A DNA stretch of 26,222 bases, from NCBI GenBank assembly GCA_002689905.1, contig NZIN01000008.1, positions 1-26,222 on the forward strand, read 5' to 3'. This document shows positions 1 to 6,548 of this stretch, one piece after another. A program made the translations under genes and the position numbers. Every line of letters begins with the position of its first letter. Position 1 is the stretch's first letter. The notes under the pieces were generated by a model. The model did not search any database, was not told the origin of the DNA, and saw only the letters and a program-made list of their open reading frames with translations. The DNA comes from Rickettsiales bacterium (GTDB lineage: Bacteria; Pseudomonadota; Alphaproteobacteria; TMED109).

Positions 1-357
1 AGATAAAGCTATAGCATCACCCTTATCAAATAAGGATAATAAGGACATAAATATTCCAGCTGATGCACCACTCGTTATGGCTATGTTAGAAATAGAAATA
101 TGTAAGTTATATTTAACCCTATAATGATCACTTATTAAATTTCTTAACTTATTTGTTCCAATTGACTCTGTATAACCAAACTTTCTAACTGATAGCTCAC
201 TAGTAACATTTTTTAGAAGGTTTTTAGGTAAATTAGCTGAAGGCTCTCCTAAAGCAAGATTTCTAACTTCGCCATATTTTTTTTTATAATCTTCTCCTTT
301 TTCAAATATTTCTATTGCATAAAAAGGTTCAATGTTAGATCTATTTGACGTTTTTAT
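1..357 (-). CDS. Class I/II PLP-dependent aminotransferase, N-terminal part (runs off the window)
   Basis: The minus strand is open from 357 to base 1 (119 codons) and reads as the N-terminal third of a COG0436-type, fold-type I aminotransferase. Visible family signatures are an N-terminal RSNIEPF segment, LALGEPS near residue 37, the FGYTESIG substrate-loop region, and ITSGASAGIFMSLL, which is the cofactor phosphate-binding stretch. The catalytic lysine lies beyond the window, so the substrate cannot be told. The frame has no ATG, GTG or TTG between an in-frame TAA at 379-381 and the conserved region. The best start is ATA at 357-355, seven bases after AGGAG (369-365). Divergent from the M48 protease, 23 bp away. 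As I recall, this aminotransferase next to M48-TPR and dsbA is a common alphaproteobacterial arrangement. The family is fairly sure, the start is not. Confidence 0.8.
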   Translation of the reverse strand, partial: MKTSNRSNIEPFYAIEIFEKGEDYKKKYGEVRNLALGEPSANLPKNLLKNVTSELSVRKFGYTESIGTNKLRNLISDHYRVKYNLHISISNIAITSGASAGIFMSLLSLFDKGDAIALS

Positions 358-374
358 ATTAAATCTCCTATATT
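345..374 (+). promoter_or_regulatory. Candidate sigma70 promoter of the M48-TPR/dsbA operon
   Basis: TTGACG (345-350, 5 of 6 consensus) and TATATT (369-374, 5 of 6) are separated by 18 bp. The predicted transcription start, about seven bases after the -10, falls on or next to the ATG at 381, so the mRNA would be leaderless. This fits the lack of any Shine-Dalgarno before 381. The promoter lies inside the 5' end of the divergent aminotransferase gene. Confidence 0.4.
365..369 (-). promoter_or_regulatory. Shine-Dalgarno AGGAG of the aminotransferase gene
   Basis: AGGAG on the minus strand lies 7 nt upstream of an in-frame ATA codon (357-355). It is one of the better ribosome-binding sites in the window and argues that translation really begins at or very near that ATA, although it is not a standard start codon. 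Confidence 0.55.
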
Positions 375-380
375 GGTATT

Positions 381-1736
381 ATGATAACCTTTTTAAAAAA
401 TATTTTTAAGCATTTATTATTTATAATTATAATTTTCTTTATCTTTTCCAATAATATTCTTTTTGCTAAATTTATAAGAGATACAGAAATAGAGGATATA
501 CTTTATAAGTGGACAAATCCTATTATAGAAGTTGCAGGAATTAGTGAAAATAATTTAAAAATTCATATTATTGCAGATAAATCTATTAATGCCTTTGTCA
601 CAAATGGACAAAATATGTTTTTAAATACAGGACTAATTACTCAAGCAGGAAGTGCTAGTGGACTTATAGGGGTTATTGCTCATGAAATAGGTCATATAAA
701 GGCTGGACATATAGTTAAAATGAAGCAGGCAGCAAAAAAACTTGAAAGCAACCAGTTTATTACAAGTTTATTAGGTATGGGTCTTATTATGGCAGGAGCA
801 TCTAATGACACCTTTAAAGATGATAAAATGATAATTGCTCAAACTGCTTTATCTATTGGTCCATCTATAGCTACTAAAAGTTTCTTTTCGTTTAGTAGAG
901 GAAATGAATATGTAGCTGATACTTTAGCAATTGAGTTTTTAAAGAAAGTTAAAAGAGATCCCATGTCTTTGAGTATTATATTAAATAAATTATATGGCCA
1001 AGAACTTTTGCTTTTAGAAAGACAAGATCCTTTTTTACGAACACACCCTCTTTCTAAAGCAAGAATGGACTTAATAAAGCAAAAAACTTCACATAATGAT
1101 GTTTTCTTAGAAAGTGAATTTGATAAAGTTTCTTACGCAAGGCTGAAAGCGAAACTTGAGGGTTTTTTAGAGGCGCCCGGCAAGACGCTACTAAAAAATA
1201 CTGATAACTCTTTACATAATAGATATGCAAGAACTATAGCTTACTTTAGAGTACCAATGTATAGAAAGGCAATTTTGGAGATAAATAGTTTATTAAAAGA
1301 TTATCCAAATGATCCTTATTTTATTGAGTTGAAAGCTCAAATACTAGCCGAAAATGGCAAGGTCAAACCTGCAATTAAATTTTATAGAAAAGCATTAAGT
1401 ATTTTACCTCAATCAACACTAATCACTCTTTCTCTAAGTGGTTTACTTCTTGAAGACAATAACAATACAAAACAAACTAAAGAAGCAAAAAATTATTTAA
1501 ATTTTGTTATTGAAAAAGAACCAAATAATATTATGGCATGGCATCTTAAAGGTATTTGCCACAATAGGTTAGGAGAACCTATTAAAGCAAACTTATCTGC
1601 AGCAGAGGCTTTTTTAAGAAAAAGGGACTCCAAAAATGCAAAATTCTTTGCCAAAAAAGTTATCGCAGATTCTAATAAATATAGTTCAGAAAATTTAAGA
1701 GCATCTGATATACTTAATTTAATTAATCAAATTTAA
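381..1736 (+). CDS. M48 family metalloprotease with TPR domain (BepA-like), periplasmic
   Basis: Zinc-dependent endopeptidase predicted to act in the periplasm. Residues 1-29 form a signal peptide with a long Ile/Phe core ending in LFA. The peptidase domain (about 35-240) carries the zinc motif HEIGH at 101-105, the third ligand Glu176 in SRGNEYVAD, and the RTHP motif with His222. Residues about 285-435 look like TPR repeats. Length (451) and domain order match the BepA/YfgC type, which in E. coli helps mature or degrade LptD and other outer-membrane proteins. LptD and SurA are encoded about 20 kb further on in this window, so a similar role is plausible but inferred. First gene of a plus-strand series with dsbA 14 bp downstream. 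The ATG at 381 is the only start that keeps the full signal peptide. Confidence 0.9.
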   Translation: MITFLKNIFKHLLFIIIIFFIFSNNILFAKFIRDTEIEDILYKWTNPIIEVAGISENNLKIHIIADKSINAFVTNGQNMFLNTGLITQAGSASGLIGVIAHEIGHIKAGHIVKMKQAAKKLESNQFITSLLGMGLIMAGASNDTFKDDKMIIAQTALSIGPSIATKSFFSFSRGNEYVADTLAIEFLKKVKRDPMSLSIILNKLYGQELLLLERQDPFLRTHPLSKARMDLIKQKTSHNDVFLESEFDKVSYARLKAKLEGFLEAPGKTLLKNTDNSLHNRYARTIAYFRVPMYRKAILEINSLLKDYPNDPYFIELKAQILAENGKVKPAIKFYRKALSILPQSTLITLSLSGLLLEDNNNTKQTKEAKNYLNFVIEKEPNNIMAWHLKGICHNRLGEPIKANLSAAEAFLRKRDSKNAKFFAKKVIADSNKYSSENLRASDILNLINQI

Positions 1737-1750
1737 AATTATAGGTTTTT

Positions 1751-2461
1751 ATGTATAAAATAATAATAATAATCTTAACAATATGTTTTTTACCTCCTGC
1801 ATATGCTGATAATATAAATAATACAAAAAAATTAGAGGAAGTAATAGAAAAGTTTATTTTAGAAAACCCTGAAATATTGATAAAATCATTAGAACAATTT
1901 ACTCAGAGTCAAAAAGATAAAGAAAAAGAAACTATTGAAAATTCCTTAAATGATTTTTATGATAAAAAACTCTATGAAAATTATCCTAGCATAGGTAATA
2001 GTTCTAATGATTTAATATTAATAGAATTTATAGATTATAACTGTGGATATTGTAAAAAAACATTACCTACTATTACAAAGTTAATAAAAAACTTTGAAAA
2101 AATTAAAATAGTCTTTATTGATTTTCCAATATTAACAGAAATGTCTGAATTGAGCGCTAGAGCTTCATTAGCAGCTAATAACCAGGAGGCTTATTTTAAA
2201 TTTCATTCCATTTTACTTAAAAATAATAAATCAATTAATGAGGATTACTTAATAAACATAGCAAGAAGTTTAGAGTTAGATATTGAAAAATTTAAAAAAG
2301 ATATGTTCTCCTCTAATATAGAAGAACAAATTAAAAGAAATATTGCATTAGCAAATAAATTAAAGATTAGAGGTACCCCTACTTTTATAGTAAATAAACA
2401 AATTCTACCTGGGGCCTATGATTATGATAAATTAAAGAGTATTATTTTAAATAAAACCTAG
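1751..2461 (+). CDS. DsbA-family thiol:disulfide oxidoreductase
   Basis: Periplasmic thioredoxin-fold protein. Residues 1-19 are a signal peptide ending AYA. Residues about 25-80 form a charged helical N-terminal region as in Com1/ScsC-like DsbA proteins. The thioredoxin domain starts near 85 with the active site CGYC at 98-101 (FIDYNCGYC), and the cis-proline loop is RGTP at 207-210. The helical insertion (about 130-200) fits DsbA rather than TrpX. Likely role is forming or isomerising disulfides in exported proteins; the LptD encoded in this window has Cys residues that could be a client (inference). It follows the M48 protease by 14 bp, and its stop codon overlaps the ribosome-binding site of the next gene. 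Oxidase or isomerase activity cannot be decided from sequence. Confidence 0.9.
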   Translation: MYKIIIIILTICFLPPAYADNINNTKKLEEVIEKFILENPEILIKSLEQFTQSQKDKEKETIENSLNDFYDKKLYENYPSIGNSSNDLILIEFIDYNCGYCKKTLPTITKLIKNFEKIKIVFIDFPILTEMSELSARASLAANNQEAYFKFHSILLKNNKSINEDYLINIARSLELDIEKFKKDMFSSNIEEQIKRNIALANKLKIRGTPTFIVNKQILPGAYDYDKLKSIILNKT

Positions 2462-2469
2462 AGGTAAAA

Positions 2470-2826
2470 TTGATAGTTAACAGCATTGGAACAATATTAT
2501 ATTCTTATTTCTATGGTAAAAAAATAGGAGAAGATAAAACTGGAAATAAATTCTTTGCACATAAAAAAATTCAAAATAAAAGATGGGTGCTCTACAAAAA
2601 TATGGTAGACCCTACTATTCTCGATGTTAAGTGGCAAATATGGTTAACTAATAAAAATAGCAAAGAAAATCCAATTAAGAACGAAGGTAGCTTTACTTGG
2701 CAAAAGAAAAAAAAAGCTAATCTTACAGGAACAGAATCTTCATATCATCCTATAAATAATAATAAAACTGCTAGTTCTAATTCTCAAGAAGAAACTAAAA
2801 AAGTCATATGGGAACCGGATCAGTGA
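2470..2826 (+). CDS. NADH:ubiquinone oxidoreductase assembly factor, NDUFA12 family
   Basis: Small protein (118 aa) of the NDUFA12/B17.2 family, an accessory or assembly component of respiratory complex I that alphaproteobacteria share with mitochondria. Recognised by the N-terminal IGTILYSYFYGKKIGED segment, GNKFFAHKK, then RWVLYKN and VDPTILDVKWQIWLTN, which match the family's pattern of Arg-Trp-Val and a Pro/Trp-rich stretch. The C-terminal 40 residues are Lys/Asn/Ser-rich and low in complexity. Start is TTG at 2470, chosen because GAGG at 2461-2464 sits 5 nt upstream and because this start retains the family N terminus. The next gene overlaps its end, so the two are probably translationally coupled. 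Confidence 0.85.
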   Translation: MIVNSIGTILYSYFYGKKIGEDKTGNKFFAHKKIQNKRWVLYKNMVDPTILDVKWQIWLTNKNSKENPIKNEGSFTWQKKKKANLTGTESSYHPINNNKTASSNSQEETKKVIWEPDQ

Positions 2827-3044
2827 AAAATAAAAAAAACTATCCCGTTTTTTGGCAATCAACTGATAATAAAAAAATTGCTTGTAAAGAAAAAATTAAA
2901 ATTTTAAATAATAATATTGATGAACTTAAAGAGTTAATTAATCAGATATATGACGAAGCAATATTGATGGGAGTAAAAAAAAAGCAAATTGAGGAAATTA
3001 TTAATAATATCACTAACGATTTATATACCGATTTAGATGTATAA
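2808..3044 (+). CDS. Small hypothetical protein between NDUFA12 and DUF2155 genes
   Basis: Encodes 78 residues from ATG 2808, or 73 from GTG 2823. The GTG overlaps the TGA of NDUFA12 as GTGA, a classic coupling arrangement, so I slightly favour the shorter form. No signal peptide or membrane segment. Visible features are a FWQSTDNKKIACKEKIKIL segment with one Cys, followed by two predicted amphipathic helices (IDELKELINQIYDEAILMGV and KKKQIEEIINNI). I recall short alphaproteobacterial proteins with the same pattern (aromatic-x-S-x-D-G, V-x-C-x-E-K-L, a long helix, then LMGV) at this position, but no assigned function. The gene ends 8 bp inside the DUF2155 gene. It is probably real; function unknown. 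Confidence 0.65.
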   Translation: MGTGSVKNKKNYPVFWQSTDNKKIACKEKIKILNNNIDELKELINQIYDEAILMGVKKKQIEEIINNITNDLYTDLDV

Positions 3045-3396
3045 AAAGTCTATTTTATTATTTTTAATTCTTATTGTATTAAGTTCATCTGTTTACTCAG
3101 AAAGTATAGCTGAAATAAGAGCAATAGACAGAACAACAGGTAGAAGCTATAAATTAAATATTCCATTAAATACAGAAATAGTTTTTTCAAATTTAGTCTT
3201 AAATATTGAGTATTGTTATAGTAACCCTATGGATAAAGAAATAGAAAACTATGCTTTCCTAACAGTAAAAGACAAACTAGTAAATAAATTAATTTTTCAA
3301 GGGTGGATGTTTTCTTCTTCTCCTAGTCTAAATAGCTTAGAGCACCCTATCAATGATATATGGTTATTAAATTGTTCAAAAAAAAAACTTAAATGA
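3037..3396 (+). CDS. DUF2155 domain protein, exported
   Basis: A 119-residue protein with a signal peptide (1-21, ending VYS) and a DUF2155 domain over the rest. Family hallmarks are IRAIDRTTGRSYKLNIPLN, an IEYCYSNP segment with a conserved Cys, and the C-terminal FQGWMFSSSPSLNSLEHPINDIWLLNC block. The two Cys (60 and 114) could form a disulfide in the periplasm (inference). Biochemical function is unknown. The family is typically encoded beside aat and NDUFA12 in alphaproteobacteria, as here. The gene overlaps the preceding small gene by 8 bp and converges on aat with an 8-bp coding overlap (3389-3396), leaving no room for a terminator. Confidence 0.88.
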   Translation: MYKKSILLFLILIVLSSSVYSESIAEIRAIDRTTGRSYKLNIPLNTEIVFSNLVLNIEYCYSNPMDKEIENYAFLTVKDKLVNKLIFQGWMFSSSPSLNSLEHPINDIWLLNCSKKKLK

Positions 3397-4054
3397 TTTT
3401 GTTTTTTAAAGGATATAAATTATTTGCAAGAAAACCTTTTTTTGAAAATTTATAAAAGTAAGCTTTTTTATTGATATTTTTTTCGATAATACTTTTAAAT
3501 TCCTTATTAGGTAATTCAATAGCTCCAAACTGTTTTAAATGCTCATTTATAAATTGAGTATCTAAAACTTGAAAGCCCCCTATTTTCAACCTTTCTATCA
3601 AGTGCAGTAGTGCTACTTTAGATGCATTAGAAATAAAACTAAACATACTTTCTCCAAAAAACATTCCTCCTATTCTTACTCCATACAGTCCACCTACTAA
3701 CTTTTGGTTAAGATAACATTCGACTGAATGAGCATATCCTTGTTTATACATCTCAATATATATTTTTTTAATTGTTTCATTAATCCAAGTATCTTTTCTA
3801 TTTTCTGTAATTTTAGCACAATTATTGATTACTTTTTCAAAATTAATATCAATCCCAATATCGAAAATATCTTTTTTTAAAAACTTCTTTAGTTTTTTTG
3901 GAACTTTTATTCTATCTAAATTAAAAATACCTCTATTTTTTGGCTCTATCCAATATATCTCCTTACTTGAGGAAGTTTCAGCCATAGGAAACAAACCCCT
4001 TTTGTAAGCTTCAATAACTGATGTTATTGGTATATTATATTCATATGAAGGCAA
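3389..4054 (-). CDS. aat: Leucyl/phenylalanyl-tRNA--protein transferase
   Basis: Transfers Leu or Phe from aminoacyl-tRNA to proteins with N-terminal Lys or Arg, marking them for ClpS/ClpAP degradation (N-degron pathway), in the cytoplasm. Diagnostic segments are AYKRGLFPMAE (17-27), IYWIEPKNRGIF (33-44), SVECYLNQKLVGGLYGV, IGGMFFGESMFS (about 134-145), and VLDTQFINEHLKQFGA. The length of 221 is normal. The start is TTG at 4054-4052, immediately after the accC stop with a 1-nt gap and no clear Shine-Dalgarno, so it is probably translated by coupling from accC. Last gene of the aroQ-accB-accC-aat operon. Its 3' end overlaps DUF2155 by 8 bp. Confidence 0.95.
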   Translation of the reverse strand: MPSYEYNIPITSVIEAYKRGLFPMAETSSSKEIYWIEPKNRGIFNLDRIKVPKKLKKFLKKDIFDIGIDINFEKVINNCAKITENRKDTWINETIKKIYIEMYKQGYAHSVECYLNQKLVGGLYGVRIGGMFFGESMFSFISNASKVALLHLIERLKIGGFQVLDTQFINEHLKQFGAIELPNKEFKSIIEKNINKKAYFYKFSKKGFLANNLYPLKNKII

Positions 4055-4055
4055 T

Positions 4056-5393
4056 TTAACTTTTAAGATAATTCTCTAACCAATTAATACTAAAATCATA
4101 TTTTTCAAAAGCTTTTGAAGAAATGATCTTTTTGTGTAAATCTTTTGTAGTATCAATACCATCAACCACTAATTCATCTAATGATCTTTTCATTCTTGAT
4201 ATTGCATCTTCTCTATTTTCTGCATGTACGATTAATTTACCTATTAAACTATCATAATATGGTACCACTTTATATCCATTATAAATACAAGAGTCAACTC
4301 TTACGCCTAAACCTCCTGGAGCATTATACATATTAATTTTACCTGGACTTGGTATAAAGCTTTCAGGGTTTTCTGCGTTTATTCTGCATTCTATTGCATG
4401 TCCTCTAAACTTTATATCATCCTGTCTTAATGATAGTTTTTTTCCTGAAGCTGCTTTTATTTGTTCAGAGACAATATCTACTCCAGTAATCATCTCTGTT
4501 ACTGGATGTTCAACCTGAATTCTTGTATTCATTTCTATAAAGTAAAATTTACCATCTTCATATAGCATTTCTATAGTGCCTGCTCCTCTATACTTTATTT
4601 CTTTCATTGCACTTATTATAATACTTAATAATTTCATTTTTTCTTTTTGATCAATCTCAAATGCTGGAGCCTCTTCAATAAGCTTTTGATGCCTTCTTTG
4701 AATAGAGCAATCTCTTTCACCTAAGTGAATTACATTCTGATAATTATCAGCAAAAATTTGAAATTCTATATGCTTTGGATTTTTTAAAAATTTTTCTACA
4801 TATATTTCATCATTTCCAAAGTTTACCTCTGCTTCAGATTTAGTTAAATTATAAGCATTTTCAATTTCATTTTCATTTTCGACAACTTGCATACCCTTTC
4901 CACCTCCCCCGGCGGAAGCTTTTATAATAACAGGATAACCTATTTCTTTAGAAACTTTCTTCAGGTTTTTTATGCTTGTTAGCGGCCCATCAGAACCAGG
5001 AACCAGGGGAATTCCTGTTTTACTAATTATATTTCTAGCAGATACCTTGTCTCCCATTATTTTAATATGTTCAGACTTAGGTCCAATAAAAGTTATGTTG
5101 TGTTCTTCTAAAATTCTAGCAAATTTAAAGTTTTCTGATAAAAAGCCATATCCTGGATGAATAGCTTCAGCTCCTGTTAGCTCTGCAGCAGTAACTATTG
5201 ATGGAATATTTAGGTAACTCTCGGAAGATTTGGTTCCTCCTATACATATACTTTCGTCAGCCATTCTTACATGCATGGACTCTGTATCAGCTAAAGAGTA
5301 AATTGCTACAGTTTTTATGCCTAGCTCTTTACAAGACCTTATAATTCTTACAGCAATCTCACCTCTATTTGCTATCAAAACTTTCTTAAACAT
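4056..5393 (-). CDS. accC: Acetyl-CoA carboxylase, biotin carboxylase subunit
   Basis: Carboxylates biotin on AccB using ATP and bicarbonate, the first half-reaction of malonyl-CoA formation for fatty-acid synthesis. The protein is full length (445 aa). The N-terminal Rossmann-like domain starts with KVLIANRGEIAVRI. The ATP-grasp domain has the glycine loop GGGGKGM (162-168), Lys116 and Lys158, ERDCSIQRRHQKLIEEAP (227-243), Glu275 and the catalytic/metal block EMNTRIQVEHPVTE (287-300). The C-terminal domain has HAIECRINAE with Arg337. All expected residues are present. It lies 2 nt after accB, the usual accB-accC pair; the carboxyltransferase genes accA and accD are not in this window. Confidence 0.98.
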   Translation of the reverse strand: MFKKVLIANRGEIAVRIIRSCKELGIKTVAIYSLADTESMHVRMADESICIGGTKSSESYLNIPSIVTAAELTGAEAIHPGYGFLSENFKFARILEEHNITFIGPKSEHIKIMGDKVSARNIISKTGIPLVPGSDGPLTSIKNLKKVSKEIGYPVIIKASAGGGGKGMQVVENENEIENAYNLTKSEAEVNFGNDEIYVEKFLKNPKHIEFQIFADNYQNVIHLGERDCSIQRRHQKLIEEAPAFEIDQKEKMKLLSIIISAMKEIKYRGAGTIEMLYEDGKFYFIEMNTRIQVEHPVTEMITGVDIVSEQIKAASGKKLSLRQDDIKFRGHAIECRINAENPESFIPSPGKINMYNAPGGLGVRVDSCIYNGYKVVPYYDSLIGKLIVHAENREDAISRMKRSLDELVVDGIDTTKDLHKKIISSKAFEKYDFSINWLENYLKS

Positions 5394-5395
5394 AG

Positions 5396-5848
5396 TTATT
5401 CAATTATCACAAGATCTTGATTAAACTCCACCGGCATACCGTTTGTGACTAATATTTTTTTCACTGTTCCCTCTCTATCACTTTTTACTTGATTCATAGT
5501 CTTCATGGCCTCAATTATAAAAAGCGTATCTCCAATCTTAACTTTTTTACCTTCTTTGATAAATGGTTGCGCCTTAGGCGAAGACGCATAATAAAGAGTT
5601 CCAAGCATAGGAGCTTTTATGGAATTCTCTAAAACTACTATTTGTTCTTTGATATTTTTCTTAACATTTACTTCTTTTTTTGTTTCTACTTCAAGGTTTT
5701 CAGAAGGATAATTGCGCATATTTATATTTTCTTTAGCTATTTTGATACTTTTGTTACCATCCTTAACTTCTATTTGAGTTAATTTGTTATTATTTAAAAT
5801 TTCTATTAGATTTTCTATAGCTTTTTTATCAATATTGAATTTAAACAT
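5396..5848 (-). CDS. accB: Biotin carboxyl carrier protein of acetyl-CoA carboxylase
   Basis: Carrier subunit that shuttles carboxybiotin between AccC and the carboxyltransferase. 150 residues: an N-terminal helical region (1-40), a Lys/Glu-rich linker (about 41-72) and the biotinyl domain (73-150). The biotin-accepting residue is Lys116 in EAMKTMNQV; the Thr after Lys, where E. coli has Met, is usual in alphaproteobacteria. The preceding segment (KAPMLGTLYYASSP) contains the thumb region of bacterial BCCP. Translation starts at ATG 5848 behind AAGGG. The aroQ stop is 1 nt upstream, so aroQ, accB and accC form one tight operon. Confidence 0.96.
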   Translation of the reverse strand: MFKFNIDKKAIENLIEILNNNKLTQIEVKDGNKSIKIAKENINMRNYPSENLEVETKKEVNVKKNIKEQIVVLENSIKAPMLGTLYYASSPKAQPFIKEGKKVKIGDTLFIIEAMKTMNQVKSDREGTVKKILVTNGMPVEFNQDLVIIE

Positions 5849-5849
5849 T

Positions 5850-6302
5850 TTATCCCTTCACTTTAAATTTATTAAAACAAACAGCATCTATAGCTATTTC
5901 GTAGCCTAACAAACCTAGCCCACATATGACACCATTACTTATATCAGAAATATATGATTTTCTTCTATATAATTCTCTTTTATAGATATTACTTATATGA
6001 ACTTCATATATCAAGCCTTCAAATGTTCTTAAACTATCTAGGATAGCAATAGATGTATGTGAATATCCAGCAGCATTTATGATAATTGCATCTTTTTTTT
6101 TTCTAGACTTCTGAATAATATTAATTATTTCTCCTTCATGATTGCTCTGAAAAAAAGATAAATTAAGATTTTTTTTTTCTCCATATTTCTTAAGTTTTTC
6201 ATTATGCTCTTTCAATGAAAGCTCTCCATAGATATGTTTTTCTCTATCCCCTAATAAATTTATATTTGGGCCATTAATAATTAAAACTTTTTTTTTACTC
6301 AT
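5850..6302 (-). CDS. aroQ: 3-dehydroquinate dehydratase, type II
   Basis: Dehydrates 3-dehydroquinate to 3-dehydroshikimate, the third step of the shikimate pathway. The 150-residue size and sequence identify the dodecameric type II enzyme. Visible are GPNINLLGDRE (11-21) with catalytic Arg20, Tyr25 in HIYG, the QSNHEGE motif (52-58), Asn76 and His82 in NAAGYSHTSIA, the catalytic His102 in EVHISNI, and the RRKSYIS substrate loop (113-119). First gene of aroQ-accB-accC-aat. It diverges from thiS across only 29 bp of almost pure A/T, which holds a minus-strand TATAAT at 6331-6326 that could be its -10. Confidence 0.96.
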   Translation of the reverse strand: MSKKKVLIINGPNINLLGDREKHIYGELSLKEHNEKLKKYGEKKNLNLSFFQSNHEGEIINIIQKSRKKKDAIIINAAGYSHTSIAILDSLRTFEGLIYEVHISNIYKRELYRRKSYISDISNGVICGLGLLGYEIAIDAVCFNKFKVKG

Positions 6303-6331
6303 AATTTAATTTTTTTTATATAATAATTATA
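6294..6331 (+). promoter_or_regulatory. Overlapping divergent promoter region of thiS (+) and aroQ (-)
   Basis: For thiS, TATAAT at 6319-6324 lies with its last base 7 bases before the ATG (6332), so transcription would begin at about 6331: a leaderless mRNA. A weak -35 (TTTACT, 6294-6299) is 19 bp upstream. For aroQ, a minus-strand TATAAT spans 6331-6326, giving a leader of about 17 nt. The two -10 elements almost touch, so polymerase binding to one would be expected to block the other. Confidence 0.4.
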
Positions 6332-6547
6332 ATGAAAAATAATAAAATAGAAATTTATATTAATGGCAAGAAAAAAATAGTTAACAAAAGTCTTAACTTG
6401 CAAAAAATATTAAAAAAAATTTTAATTAAAAATCAATTATTTGCTGTTGAATTAAATAATGAAGTTATTCCAAAGTCTCAATATAAAAATAAAGAAGTTG
6501 TGCAAAACGATAAAATAGAAATATTAGAGCTAATAGGTGGTGGTTAA
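6332..6547 (+). CDS. thiS: Sulfur carrier protein ThiS
   Basis: Ubiquitin-fold sulfur carrier for the thiazole moiety of thiamine. 71 residues beginning with MKNNKIEIYINGKKK (first beta strand), a Leu/Ile/Lys helix, FAVELNNEVIPKSQY, then the strand DKIEILELIGGG. The C terminus is Gly-Gly-Gly; a terminal Gly-Gly is essential because it is adenylated and thiocarboxylated by ThiF. No Shine-Dalgarno is visible before the ATG. thiG begins 1 nt after the TAA, so the two are coupled. Neither thiF nor the other usual partners (thiO/thiH, thiE, thiC) are adjacent. Confidence 0.93.
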   Translation: MKNNKIEIYINGKKKIVNKSLNLQKILKKILIKNQLFAVELNNEVIPKSQYKNKEVVQNDKIEILELIGGG

Positions 6548-6548
6548 A

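Noticed and set aside
3378..3412. A-tract/T-tract inverted repeat at the DUF2155/aat junction as bidirectional terminator
   Set aside because: The possible stem is almost all A-T with a single G-C pair and a long loop; too weak to be called an intrinsic terminator.
4972..5160. Open frame antisense to accC
   Set aside because: Shadow of the strongly conserved accC frame; no recognisable protein and no ribosome-binding site. The same holds for the antisense frames inside aat (3825-4007), thiG (6953-7231), aspS (9127-9342), ppk1 (11758-11964), hdaA (12691-12897), perM (13628-13951), pepA (16661-16927), lptF/lptG, rsmA and gmk.
6537..6548. GTG start for thiG at 6537
   Set aside because: It would place the start within the last codons of thiS. 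ATG 6549 directly after the thiS TAA, with GGTGG upstream, gives the family-typical N terminus.
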